Below, piece by piece: positions 1 to 8,737 of a stretch of 64,000 nt of DNA; position 1 is the first letter of the stretch, and each line of letters starts with the position of its first letter. Both the position numbers and the translations under genes were made by a program. The notes below the pieces were generated by a model, which saw nothing but the letters and a program-made list of their open reading frames with translations, was not told the origin of the DNA and ran no database searches. This stretch comes from Symbiodinium natans (Eukaryota; Sar; Dinophyceae; Suessiales; Symbiodiniaceae). Location: positions 46,001 to 110,000 of the forward strand of contig CAJNDS010000305.1 in assembly GCA_905221605.1 (NCBI GenBank). Direction: 5' to 3'.

Positions 1-347
1 CCTTTCCGGGTTTGGATTAGTCAAGGTTTGGAAGTGTGAAGTTGTGAGTTCCGGTGGGCACTGGATTTCGAGTTGAGGGGTTTAGGGTTCGGGGTTTAGG
101 GTTTAGGGTTTAGGGACTAGCGTTCCTTCTAAAGGAGCAACCCCAAATTAAGCCCGCCAACGCCTAAAGCCTACGAGGATTACGGGACGTAGTAAGTAGG
201 CACAAAGTAGCTAAACAAGAGACGCCTAAACCCTAAACCCTCAAGCCTAAACCTAAACCCTAAGCCTTAACCCTAAATCCTAAATCCTAAGCCCTAAACC
301 TTAAACCCTAATCCCAAGCAGGGTTTGGCCCATGAAGCCCCCTGCAG
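1..347. repeat. Mixed telomere-type repeat region, both orientations
   Basis: Degenerate TTTAGGG copies near 75-115 are followed by degenerate CCCTAAA copies from about 225 to 312. The island at 117-225 between them has several stops in all forward frames. No gene is seen here apart from the splice-acceptor-like CTGCAG at 342-347 that opens the next feature. Confidence 0.8.
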
Positions 348-380
348 GTCATGGTAATCAAGATGAAGCCGGGCACAGAT
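348..380 (+). CDS. Exon, aspartyl/asparaginyl beta-hydroxylase-like protein (part 1)
   Basis: After an acceptor-like CTGCAG the frame reads VMVIKMKPGTD. This resembles the strand before the first iron-ligand histidine of the Asp/Asn beta-hydroxylase fold, where family members have a 'L.PGT.I..H.G' pattern. Ending the exon at 380 (donor GTCGAG) and joining to 966 gives PGTD-VETHSGP, which fits the family. The frame stays open to about 419, so a longer exon is possible. The family call rests on my memory of the motif and on the agreement of this exon with the islands at 966, 2070 and 4924. Confidence 0.55.
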
Positions 381-421
381 GTCGAGCGCCCAGAGTCATG
401 GCGGATTGAACTAAACAGAGG

Positions 422-457
422 GATTGGGATGTTGCCCCTTATACTTACAGTCCTGAA

Positions 458-489
<32 letters not shown>

Positions 490-575
490 TGTGTTTGTGT
501 TTGTTTGTTTGTTTTTTGTTGATCGGGGGTACTACAATCCGGATTAAGGACTGTTAGTATAAGGGGGAACATCCC
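422..575. mobile_element. Family D inverted-repeat element with an internal TG microsatellite
   Basis: The left end TTGGGATGTTGCCCC and right end GGGGGAACATCCCA are inverted copies. The right half holds the family-typical GGATTAAGGACTGTTAGTAT. ACAGAGG occurs on both sides (415-421 and 576-582) and looks like a target-site duplication. The middle (457-510) has expanded into TG and TTTG repeats, which break the usual central hairpin. It lies just after the open frame of the beta-hydroxylase exon, inside the presumed first intron. Confidence 0.7.
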
Positions 576-582
576 ACAGAGG

Positions 583-965
583 AACCACAAACCCTTAGAC
601 ACCTTCACCCTCAGCCTCAGACCCCAAAAGCTCTGCAGGGTCGGATGTTGCTCCTTCCCCTCCCTTTCTACCCTAAACCACAAAACCCTAACTACACTCA
701 TGGGTTTGGGACCCTGAGCGTTGGAAGGCCTATAAGCCCTGAAGCGCTACAAGAACCCTGAACCGCTGAAATCCTAAACCCCAAAGCCCGTAAATTTCCC
801 CGAAACCCTGAAGGGTTTGGGGTGTAGGGTTTAGGGGGTAGGGTTTAGGGTTTAGGGTTTGGGGTTTAGGGCTTAGGGCTTATAGCTTAGGGTCTAGGGT
901 TTAGGGTTTAGGGTAACCCTAAACCCCAAACCCCCCAAACCCTAAACCCTAAACAGAGCTCGTAG
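583..965. repeat. Degenerate telomere-type intron sequence with head-to-head junction
   Basis: Degenerate CCCTAAA-like words run to about 815. TTTAGGG copies run from 820 to 914, and at 905-925 the orientation flips to CCCTAAA through TTTAGGGTAACCCTAAA. The last bases, GTAG at 962-965, form the acceptor of the next exon. Confidence 0.75.
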
Positions 966-1043
966 GTGGAGACCCACAGTGGTCCTGCCAACAACATCCT
1001 GAATATCCACCTGGGCATCTCTGGTCTCGAGGCCCGGGGGGCA
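966..1043 (+). CDS. Exon, aspartyl/asparaginyl beta-hydroxylase-like protein (part 2)
   Basis: The frame starting after CGTAG reads VETHSGPANNILNIHLGI followed by SGLEARGA. In Asp/Asn beta-hydroxylases the iron-binding segment is 'H.GP.N..LR.HLG(I/L)'. The H of THSGP would be the first metal ligand and HLGI the following conserved strand. The exon runs straight into a TTTAGGG tract at 1044, whose GGGTTAGGG supplies a GT that could act as donor. Joining to 2070 or 2076 gives GLEAR-GAELKVANK, again as expected of the family. Confidence 0.65.
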
Positions 1044-2069
1044 GGGTTAGGGTTTAGGGTTTAGGGTTTAGGGTTTAGGGTTTGATTACATAGGGTTTAG
1101 GGTTTACGGTTTAGGGTTTAGGGTTTAGGGTTTGGGGTTTGGGGTTTAGGGTTTGGGGGGGGGGGGGGGGGGGGGGGGCGTTGGGGGGAGGCTCTTCTTG
1201 TGGATTCGGGGGGTTAGGGTTTAGGGGTTTAGGGCTTTTAGGGCTTAGGGCGTTTTAGGTTTTTTGAGGGTTCGGGGTGTTTACGGTTTGGGCTTTGGGG
1301 TTCTCTAGGGCTCTAGGTTTTAGGGCGTAGGGTACTTGAAGATCGAGGGACTTAGGGTATGATGTACTGTTTGGACTTGACCTTTGGTATTTGTTGTCGT
1401 TGTTGTTGTTGGGGGGTGGGGGTTAGGGTTTAGGGTTTAGGGTTTAGGGTTTAGGGTTTAGGGTTTAGGGTTTGAGGGCTGAGGGCTTGGGGTTCAGGGT
1501 TTGGCGGGCTTGGTCCTAGCCCGTAGGGTTAAGGAGGCTGGGGGTTGAAAGGACTCGGGATTTAGGGGCTTGGAGTTACGTTGAGGGCTCATTGAGGGTT
1601 TGCTTGAGGGTTTGTGAGTCTCAAGGATGCAGGGTTTAGGGTTTAGGGTTTAGGGAGCTTTCCAGGAGGTTCCAGGGACTCAGAGCTTGTGGCTTGGGGG
1701 CTCAGGGTTTAGCGGTGTTTGGGGTTCATGCTCGCGTTCACGCGCACACGTTTGTGTGCGCGCGTATGCGTTTGAAACGTGACCCTTGTGTTGCGGAAGG
1801 GAGCTTTTGGTTTCCGAAGTTGTTCATTCTGTTCTTGGTTTCAATTGTTGTAGACCCTATTTGGCTTTGGGGCTTCTTTTTGTGGCGGGGATTTGCCGGA
1901 GTATGATTCTACTGTGTAAAGGCCTGAAGGCCGCTAAACCCCAAACCCTAAACCCTAGACCCTAAACCCGAAACCCTAAACCCTAAACCCTAAACCCTAA
2001 ACCCTAAACCCTAAACCGAAACAAAACCCTAAGCCCTTCAAAGGTAACCCTATTCTGGCAGCCGATCAG
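1044..2069. repeat. Telomere-type intron: TTTAGGG tracts, poly-G, later CCCTAAA tract
   Basis: Nearly perfect TTTAGGG runs lie at about 1046-1080, 1424-1472 and 1630-1655, and a poly-G run of over 20 at 1155-1178. The island at 1694-1905 has an open frame, but it is low-complexity and rich in alternating CG/TG, so I do not call it a gene. CCCTAAA copies at 1936-2033 reverse the orientation just before the next exon. Confidence 0.7.
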
Positions 2070-2120
2070 GGAGCAGAGCTGAAGGTGGCCAACAAGTCCT
2101 ACCAGTGGGAGGAGGGCAAG
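2070..2120 (+). CDS. Exon, beta-hydroxylase-like protein (part 3), split by a telomere-type tract
   Basis: After GATCAG the frame reads GAELKVANKSYQWEEGKA. This matches the family segment after HLGI, where a 'W.EGK' motif precedes the second metal-binding stretch. The exon is interrupted by a TTTAGGG tract. The 21 bp at 2106-2126 are repeated exactly at 2210-2230 on the other side, so coding resumes at 2225 without loss. A GC..AG intron spanning 2121-2224 would restore it precisely. Sequence after 2231 no longer looks like the family. Confidence 0.6.
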
Positions 2121-2224
2121 GCTGAAAAGGGTTTAGGGTTTAGGGTTTAGGGTTTAGGGTTTAGGGTTTAGGGTTTAGGGTTTAGGGTTTAGGGTTTAGG
2201 GTGTAGGGCTGGGAGGAGGGCAAG
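2121..2224 (+). repeat. Telomere-type tract inserted in an exon with a 21-bp flanking duplication
   Basis: About ten TTTAGGG units (2128-2203) lie between two identical 21-bp copies of exon sequence (2106-2126, 2210-2230). Each copy contains GGCAAG|GCTGAA, so a GC..AG intron from 2121 to 2224 would remove the tract and one copy exactly. Confidence 0.75.
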
Positions 2225-2519
2225 GCTGAAACCCCAATATCGGTCCAACAAGTCCCCAAAACCTAAGAAGGGGTTGGGTTAGGGTTTGGGGTTTCGGGTT
2301 TAGGGTTCAGGATTCAGGATTCAGGGTTCAGGGTTGAGGGTTGAGGGTTCAGGGAAACTAAACCTTTTCAAATTCCTAAGCCTCAAACCTCGAGCCCTTA
2401 ACCCTAAACCACACCACCCTGGACCCGAAACCTCAAACCCTCAAACCCTCAACCCTAAAACAACAAGATCTTGCCTCCTGCAGGTCATGCGAGGGTCTGT
2501 CAACCAACAATACCCTAAA

Positions 2520-2592
2520 CCCTAAACCCTAAACCCTAAACCCTAAACCCTAAACCCTAAACCCTAAACCCTAAACCCTAAACCCTAAACCT
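2520..2592 (-). repeat. CCCTAAA tract ending in an acceptor-like CCTTTTCAG
   Basis: About ten CCCTAAA units run up to CCTTTTCAG (2590-2598). The next island (2599-2694) is partly open but has no recognisable product. Confidence 0.7.
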
Positions 2593-2682
2593 TTTCAGAA
2601 GTGTTTGAGGCTTTCAGTCCAGGATGTGCTTGGGGACAGCTGCTATGCCATGCCCCCCCAAAACTAGGACTCCGAGTTGGCC

Positions 2683-2784
2683 CTTATTCCTTCGTTCTTG
2701 AAAAGGGTTTAGGGTTTAGGGTTTAGGGTTTAGGGTTTAGGGTTTAGGGTTTAGGGTTTAGGGTTTAGGGGTCTTATTCCTTTG
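2683..2784 (+). repeat. TTTAGGG tract with 12-bp flanking duplication
   Basis: CTTATTCCTTCG at 2683-2694 and CTTATTCCTTTG at 2773-2784 bracket about nine TTTAGGG units. The left border TGAAAAGGGTTTAGGG matches the left border of the tract at 2121. Confidence 0.6.
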
Positions 2785-3590
2785 TAGCCAGAAAGGGCCA
2801 CTTTTTTTCTCCTAGGTTACGCTTGGGTCACCCTAAATCCTGAGTCTTGAAAATGACTGACAGAACTGGTGCTCCAGAAAAGGCAGCCTGCCGAACCACC
2901 CTCAACCCTGAACCCTAAACCCTAAACCCTAAACCCTGAACCCTGAACCCTAAACCCTGTACCCTAAACCCTAAACCCTGTACCCTGAACCCTAAACCCT
3001 AAACCCTAAACCCTAAACAGCCATAGGGCCAGACATAGGGCCTTCGGGGGCTTGCGGGCTAGGTTTAGGGTGTTTAGGGTTAATAGGGTTGATAAGGCAT
3101 AGGGTTTAGGGCTTAGGGCTTAGGGCTTAGGGCTTAGGGTTTAGGGTTAGGGTTTAGGGTTAGGGCGGTTTAGGGTTGCAGGGTGTAGGGTCACGTACCA
3201 TGAACAAGAACAACTAGAACTTGAAGTGGCTTCGTGCATACTCAAGGGATTCAGACTCGTACCCCAAGGTTGTACCCCTAAAGGTTCCCGTTAATGTACT
3301 CCCAATATGGCCCTTTTCCTACCTTCAGGATCTTGAAAAAGGGTCCCCGCAACCCAAGCCTTAACGCGCTGTAGCCTGCATTTGCCCTGGAGGTCATTGC
3401 ATGGGATGGCAGTCACCCCCTCAGTTTGAGAACCCTCGACGGATTTAGGGTTTAGGTTTAAGGCTTTAGGGTTTAGGGTTTAGGGCTACTACTGCAACCC
3501 TCAACACCTAAACCCTAATGAGGATGCCTCTGAAGCTGGTGGCGGGACTATAGGAGTATCTATTAAGGGGTAGAAGGAGGGACCCTGAAG
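2785..3590. other. Repeat-rich stretch without a recognised gene
   Basis: CCCTAAA/CCCTGAA copies lie at 2900-3017 and TTTAGGG/GGGCTTA copies at 3058-3185. The unique island at 3190-3440 has multiple stops and no motif I recognise. Short telomere words resume at 3443-3513. Confidence 0.5.
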
Positions 3591-3594
3591 AGAC

Positions 3595-3735
3595 CCTTTT
3601 TCTTAGTCCGCTAAAAAACCCTTATATACACCTTATATAGTCCCTATATACCTAAGTAGCCCCTAAATAACCCCTCAAGAATCCCTAAGGTCCCTTATAA
3701 GGTCCCTTATAACGGTCCCTCCTTTAGTCCCTTGA
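3595..3735. mobile_element. Family K element, copy 1
   Basis: Purine/pyrimidine-skewed sequence with the words CCTTATATAGTCCCTATATACC, AGCCCCTAAATAACCCC and TCCCTCCTTTAGTCCCTTGA (given here as landmarks). The same words in the same order occur at about 16900-17150. Ends are not resolved and internal pairing is partial. Confidence 0.45.
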
Positions 3736-3891
3736 GTCTATGTTGCTTGAGGGGCTGTGAGGTTGCAGGAACTCCGGGGTTCAAAGCAGCTAGTTTTGCG
3801 GGAGTCTCCGAACGTAGGGGTACCTTATTGGGGTCCTTGTTGTAAGGATTCACGGCGATACTAAAGACTCAGTACCGTACTCCCAAGGACT

Positions 3892-4320
3892 ATGCCGGAC
3901 CATTGTTCAAGATCACGGGTTGTGCGTTCCAAAGTTGATATCGCAGTCGCTGATGGCCCGTATCAAGATTTGACTTTCGATTCTACTGGATCTCGTTATT
4001 CAGTCAGTGAAGCTCAGGCTGTCATCAGCACCATGCGCTCAGATTTGAAATCCATCCTAGGTACAGCGGAGGTTATGAACCCTGCAGCCTGCTTGGTGAT
4101 GGTCATCACCTACTGCGAAGCCCAGAGAGTTCGAATTGCGGCTGCGCTGAGGGACTTGCTTGAGAGTGATGACATTTCCTCCCAACTGGTTGGTGTTCCT
4201 TCCGTCCAGATTTACCGTCCGCAGCATCAAGCCTGCGATTGGTGAGGAAGCCGTCACTGTTTATGTATCCCTCGCAGCTGAGCGTGAGCAGCGACCATTT
4301 ACAGGAGGTTTTGGGAGGGA
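3892..4320 (+). pseudogene. SF1 (UPF1/DNA2-type) helicase C-terminal fragment, frameshifted
   Basis: The first frame (3892-4245) has the order expected of an SF1B helicase RecA2 domain. A 'GSRYSVSEAQAV' stretch corresponds to the 'S..N..EA..V' segment, then LVMVITYCEAQRVRI corresponds to the 'I.VITPY..Q...I' motif. The next expected element, 'V...T...GQE...V.VSL', appears in the neighbouring frame as FTVRSIKPAIGEEAVTVYVSL (from about 4208). A 1-2 base frame change therefore lies near 4208-4215 between VQI and TVRS. The Tyr-Cys pair replacing Thr-Pro-Tyr and the altered motif V suggest decay. It sits inside the presumed last large intron of the beta-hydroxylase gene. It could instead be a sequencing indel in an intact exon. 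Confidence 0.55.
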
Positions 4321-4505
4321 ATCCTACTATTTGGGGACCTATATTAAAAAACTGGGGGCCCCCTGAGTTTCGTAGGCCCTCTTTTGGTAGCCTGAACCCT
4401 AAATGCCCTAACCCTCACCCCTCATCCCTCCCTTAAACCCTCATCAATTTCGGCTCTCTAAACCCGAAACCCTGATTCCTAACCCCAAATCCCAAAGCCC
4501 AAACC

Positions 4506-4604
4506 GCACGAAATGTTCGGAGTCTGCTGGATGGTGCCCCAGGCTATGACCACACCATCAACTGCCACCAGTGCAAAGAAACAAGGGCACCGGCCTCAGC
4601 TACG
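4506..4604 (+). CDS. Coding island with CxxC-type zinc-finger motif
   Basis: The open frame reads ARNVRSLLDGAPGYDHTINCHQCKETR and onward. CHQC preceded by a short Gly-Tyr-Asp stretch recalls the CDCA7/zf-4CXXC_R1 type 'CHQCRQKT' motif. Only one CxxC is present, so the call is weak. A telomere-type tract (TTTGGGG variants) follows at once from 4613. Confidence 0.35.
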
Positions 4605-4923
4605 GTTTTTTTGTTTAGGGTTTGGGGTTTGGGGTTTGGGGTTTGGGGGTTTCGGGTTTGGGGTGTCGGGGGTTGAGGGTTGAGGGGTTGTAGTTCTTGG
4701 TTAGTAAAGGTGCCGAGTTCAGAGTCGTTCCTCATGCTTATTCCCTTTACCCTAAACCGTAAGCAGGATGTGGCTCCAGTGAAGAGTGGTAACCCTAAAC
4801 CATACACCCTATAAACCCTAAACCCGAACCCTAAACCCTGAACCCTGCACCCTGAACCCTAAACCCTAAACCCTAAATCCTAAGCCCTAAGCCCTAAGCC
4901 CTAAACCCTAAACCCGAACTCAG
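4605..4923. repeat. Telomere-type variants, TTTGGGG then CCCTAAA
   Basis: G-rich TTTGGGG words at 4614-4690 and C-rich CCCTAAA/CCCTAAG words at 4792-4918 flank a short island (4695-4790) with no clear coding signal. Confidence 0.7.
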
Positions 4924-5011
4924 GTGATCATGATGGTCCGGTACATGCACCCCGACATGGCACCCGAGCACTACAAGGCCAGCAGTTGCCATGTGCGAGC
5001 TGTCTTCCTAG
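4924..5011 (+). CDS. Exon, beta-hydroxylase-like protein (part 4)
   Basis: After an acceptor-like AACTCAG the frame reads VIMMVRYMHPDMAPEHYKAS and continues for nine more codons to a donor-like GTAGGATGAG. The 'R.VL...D.WHP.LTP' C-terminal strand of Asp/Asn beta-hydroxylases corresponds to VIMMVRYMHPDMAP. This supports one gene running from 348 through this exon, with about 4.6 kb of mainly telomere-type intron. Confidence 0.6.
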
Positions 5012-5336
5012 GTAGGATGAGGGGGACCCTTATTTAGGGTTTAGGGTTTAGGGTTTAGGGTTTCGGGTTTAGGGTTTAGGGTTTAGGAAGGCTGGCTCTC
5101 TCCATAGAAATCTGGAAGTTCAGTTCCTAGGGATCTCTTGAAGGGTCGTATTCGGGTTTAGGGCTTAGGGCTGAGGGCTTTCGGGTTTCGGGTTTAGGGT
5201 TTAGGGTTTAGGGTTTAGGGTTTAGGGTTTAGGGTTTAGGGTTTAGGGTGGAGGAGGGGGCGGGGGCGTATGATTGCACGGCACCCTTATAAACAGAACC
5301 CCAAAAAGGGACCCTATAATTTAGAGAACTACCCAC
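5012..5336. repeat. Telomere-type tracts plus right end of a family E element
   Basis: TTTAGGG runs lie at 5035-5085 and 5190-5249. At 5283-5336, AAAAAGGGACCCTATAATTTAGAGAACTACCCA matches (with small changes) the right end of the family E copy at 36222-36306. Confidence 0.65.
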
Positions 5337-5404
5337 ATGGCTGTCACAAGTATCACAGCTCCAGCTTCGCTACTCCTCGCCATCGACAGCCTGCCTAAAG
5401 CCTC
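5337..5404 (+). CDS. Penultimate exon (or small-gene start) interrupted by a family A introner
   Basis: The frame reads MAVTSITAPASLLLAIDS then LPKAS. The element at 5405-5513 follows, flanked by CTC on both sides. Removing the element and one CTC joins 5404 to 5517 and continues in frame as NLFGSSKKSLPEYSW to the stop at 5614-5616. The Met at 5337 may be a true start or an internal residue of the beta-hydroxylase-like gene. Confidence 0.5.
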
Positions 5405-5513
5405 CCCTAAGGGTCCATGTACCTAATTATGGAATTCTTGGGCCTTAAAGTACTTCCTATATAAGGACTTTTGGGTCTAAGTATATCATAATAAGGTACA
5501 TGGACCCTTAGGG
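5405..5513. mobile_element. Family A inverted-repeat element acting as an intron
   Basis: The ends CCCTAAGGGTCCATGTACC and GGTACATGGACCCTTAGGG are perfect inverted repeats, with a second inner pair around 5436-5480 giving a long hairpin. CTC lies on both sides. Excision joins two open frames without a stop. The splice ends are not GT..AG, so either a non-canonical intron or coincidence is possible. Confidence 0.65.
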
Positions 5514-5516
5514 CTC

Positions 5517-5616
5517 AAACCTCTTTGGCAGCAGCAAGAAGTCCCTCCCTGAATATTCCTGGCTGCAGGGCAACAAGCGGACGCATTTCGAGGACATTCC
5601 CATCGAGATGCAGTGA
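5517..5616 (+). CDS. Terminal exon, stop at 5614-5616
   Basis: Reads NLFGSSKKSLPEYSW, LQGNKRTHFEDIPIEMQ and stop, and is open from the family A element. CTTTGGCAG at 5523-5531 could alternatively be an acceptor. A spacer of about 300 bp without telomere repeats (5617-5900) follows and could be 3' untranslated sequence. Confidence 0.5.
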
Positions 5617-6428
5617 TGAGCAGGTTCTTACGCCAGCAGAAGGTTCATCAAGGTATCTACTTTGTGGGGCTTTGCTGTAACTTTAGATCCTTAGCCTTTT
5701 TGGGTTTATTGGGTTTCTTAACAAGGTAGCTAAAATTTAATTTCGACTGCAAGGCCTGACTCTTGAACCACCGCTGGTGACTCCACCAGTGACACCGTTC
5801 CGGTGTCTTGACATCTCACTCTCCCAGAAGTCGGTGCCCCCGCGCCCTGCCATTCCCACCTCTTGAAAACCTCCACCAAAAACCCCTCTTTGATTTGAGG
5901 GTTTAGGGTTTAGGCTTATCCTCTCCCCGAACCTCAGAAACCCGGCCTGAACCCCAACCCCTAAACCCTAAGCCCTAAGCCTAAGCCCCAACGAAGGCAT
6001 CCGTGGTCCCGTCAACCGCAAAGCATTAGGCATCTTTACTTGGCATGGGCGGGACTGAGTGGGACTGAGTAGTCATTAAGTAGGGTTTCGGGTTTAGGGT
6101 TTAGGGTTTAGGGTTTAGGGTTTAGGGTTATGTAGGGCTTAGGGCTTAGGGTTTAGGAATAGTAGTTAGCAAGCTGGGTCGTTTAGTCGGCTGGAACCCT
6201 AAACCCGAACGGCAAGCCGAGAGTGTCTAGTTCGGGGTTTAGAGCTTAGGGTACAAACTCTAAGGCCTAAACCCCTAAACCCCTAAACCCCTAAACCCCT
6301 AAACCCCTAAACCCCTAAACCCCTAAACCCCTAAACCCCTAAACCCCTAAACCCCTAAACCCTAAACCCCAAACCCCAAACCCTAAACCCTAACCCTGAA
6401 GACAAACACGGTAACACTGCAACAACCT
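5617..6428. other. Possible 3' UTR, then telomere-type repeats including an 8-mer CCCCTAAA block
   Basis: 5617-5900 is unique with no clear coding frame. TTTAGGG copies occur at 6083-6150. About thirteen units of the 8-bp variant CCCCTAAA lie at 6265-6362, grading into CCCTAAA and CCCCAAA to 6395. The island at 6396-6428 (EDKHGNTATT) is open and abuts the next element. Confidence 0.55.
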
Positions 6429-6714
6429 CCCTAAGGGTCCACGTACCTTATTATTATATTACTTAGACCCAAAAGTCCTTATATAGGAAGTACTTTAAGG
6501 CCCAAGTATTCCATAATTAGGTACATGGACCCTTAGGGTTACTTAGACCCAAAAGTCCTTATATAGGAAGTACTTTAAGGCCCAAGTATTCCATAATTAG
6601 GTACATGGACCCTTAGGCTTTAAGGCCCAAGTATTCCATAATTAGGTACATGGACCCTTAGGGGGAGGCTTTAAGGCCCAAGTATTCCATAATTAGGTAC
6701 ATGGACCCTTAGGG
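6429..6714. mobile_element. Family A element with three extra tandem right ends
   Basis: A full copy (6429-6538, ends CCCTAAGGGTCCACGTACC / GGTACATGGACCCTTAGGG) is followed by three 5'-truncated repeats of its right part (6539-6617, 6618-6663, 6667-6714). CCT flanks the whole composite (6426-6428, 6715-6717). Both flanking islands are open, and the right one (6718-6800) continues as an arginine-rich frame. Confidence 0.7.
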
Positions 6715-6815
6715 CCTCCCTCAAGAGTCGGGAGCACGGGGTGCCGCCTTCCGGGATGCCGCGATGGTCAGACGGAGCCCGCAAAGGCGGAGACGCGTGA
6801 AGAGAAGACAGGTCG

Positions 6816-7620
6816 AGGGTTTAGGGTTTAGGGTTTAGGGTTTAGGGTTTAGGGTTTAGGGTTTAGGGCTTAGGGCTTAGGGTTTAGGGTTTAGGGTTTA
6901 ACTACAGCTGGTGGTTCAGAGTTGAGGTTTAGGGCTTGGGATTCAGGGTCTAGGGTTTAAGTTGGGTTCAGAGAGCTTAGCCTTGAAGCCTTCCAAGGTA
7001 GCTACTACACTCAGAATTGGGAACGTCATCACTGACGGGGCTTGGGGTTTATAGGCTTTAGGTTTAGGGTTTAGGTGCTTGATTCTATATGACCGTCCTA
7101 CCGCAAACAAGATTTGTAGGGCTGAAGGGTTGGGGGGCTAGGGTTCAAAGTCCAGGATGCAGGGATCAGGGTCTGCGAAGCCTTCTTCCAGGGTTAGGGT
7201 TGAGGGTTAAGGGATTATAGGAGGCGAGGGTTCAGGGCTGGGGATTTGCGTTCAGGGTTAGGGCCGAAAAGCCCCAACCCCTGGACCCTATTCTTAGGGC
7301 GGTTATAACCACAGAACCACCGAACCCTAACCCCTAACCCCTAACCCCTAAACCCTAAACCCTAAACCCTAAACCCTAAACCCTAAACCCTAAACCCTAA
7401 ACCCTAAACCCTAAACCCTAAACTCTAAACCCTAAACCCTAAACCCTAAACCCTAAACCCTAAACCCTAAACCCTAAACCTAAGTAAACCCTAAACCGGC
7501 GCCGACGAGTCGACGTGGTTGCAGAATCTTCATAAACCCTGAAGCCTAGATGGGGCAGAAAGGCTTTACCTGGCTGCGACCCCCAAACCCCAAAAACGGG
7601 TTTAGGGTTTAGGGTTCAGG
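6816..7620. repeat. TTTAGGG block, unclear islands, long CCCTAAA block
   Basis: TTTAGGG runs lie at 6816-6899. The islands at 6905-7300 have telomere-like words and no recognised product. CCCTAAA units run almost unbroken from 7336 to 7478. A short open island (GADESTWLQNLHKP) follows at 7498-7545. Confidence 0.7.
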
Positions 7621-7639
7621 CCCCAAGTTTTAAACATCG

Positions 7640-7745
7640 CCACCTTGCCCGCGCTGTTCTCGGCCCAGCAGCCGTGGGCCCCTTGAAGGGCCCAAACCGA
7701 GGTCGTCCATGGCCCAGGCGCGAGGGGAAAAGGGTAGGAGGATGG
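7640..7745 (+). CDS. Open coding-like island, unknown product
   Basis: GC-rich sequence with a continuous frame (LARAVLGPAAVGPLKGPN, then a basic stretch) between two telomere-type tracts. No family is recognised. An open frame this short is weak evidence. Confidence 0.25.
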
Positions 7746-7774
7746 AACCCATCACCCCCCCAAACCCGGGTTGA

Positions 7775-8629
7775 AAACCCTAAACCCTAAACCCTAAACC
7801 CTAAACCCTAAACCCTAAACCCTAAACCCCAAACCCCAACCCCCAAACCCTAAACCCTAAACCCTTTTTTGGGTTCATGAGCCTGGAGCGCGTGGGTTCA
7901 GGAGGCTTGGCTCAGGGTGTCTTGGGTTCAGGGTTTGGGGTTTAGGGTTCAGGGTTAGGGTTTAGGGTTTAGGGTTGTCGCGTTCCGCCCTCTTAAGGAC
8001 TGCTAGCGTAAGGGGGAACCTTATAACCCCCCTTACTTGGTAGCCCCGTGGTACCCTTTACCCTTTTTTGGGTTCTTGATTCCCTTATAAAGTACCCTAA
8101 ACCCTAAACCCTAAACCCTAAACCCTAAACCCTAAACCCTAAAAGGGTGCCCTTCATCATCTGTAATATGTTTTCTGGGCTACCATGGTTCGTATTCTTC
8201 GTATGCTTCTTTTATGCTTGCAGTTGGTTAGAGGTACCCTACATCATCCCTTACAGGGAAAAAAAAGGGCCCTAATTCCCTCATTCCCTGCTCACCAACA
8301 GTAAGTATGTGGGTCGTCGGTGCGTTTAGCAGTTGAGCTACTTTTGCTCCTGCTCTTTCTTTCATACAAAATCGTCATTGTGATGTGAACCCCACGCCCT
8401 AACTGATCCCGAAACCCGAAACCCGAATAAACCCCAAGCCCTAAACTCTAAACCTGCTAAGGCCTGAGCTCTTGGGACAGGGAGAAGAAAGCAGGGGGGC
8501 CCCATGCCCAGTACTGGCCCCACATGCCCTCTTTACAGGGGGGCTTACTGTTTGGGGATTAAGGGTTTGGAGTTTGCGGGTTTCGGGGGAAGGTTTAGGG
8601 TTTAGGGGTTTGGGGCTTATAGGATTTCC
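7775..8629. repeat. CCCTAAA/TTTAGGG tracts, partial family D and H elements, unique DNA
   Basis: CCCTAAA units lie at 7777-7866 and 8092-8143. A truncated right half of family D (TTAAGGACTGCTAGCG) is at 7993-8019. The unique sequence at 8150-8560 shows no convincing frame. It may contain the promoter and leader of the KH gene that follows, but no motif is recognisable. Confidence 0.5.
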
Positions 8630-8737
8630 TTGAACCCTACACCAGAACAGTTACGGCCAGCTGCCAGTCTGCACAGAGTTTTTGGCCCCCAGCAGTGTCG
8701 GAGTTTTCGCGCTTCCACTCAGAGCTTAAGGTCAAAG

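Noticed and set aside
351-557. 68-residue frame through the TG microsatellite
   Set aside because: Only the first 11-25 codons are protein-like. The remainder is the family D element and TG repeat.
1694-1906. 70-residue frame in the first large intron
   Set aside because: Low-complexity CG/TG-alternating start and no splice context. Probably chance.
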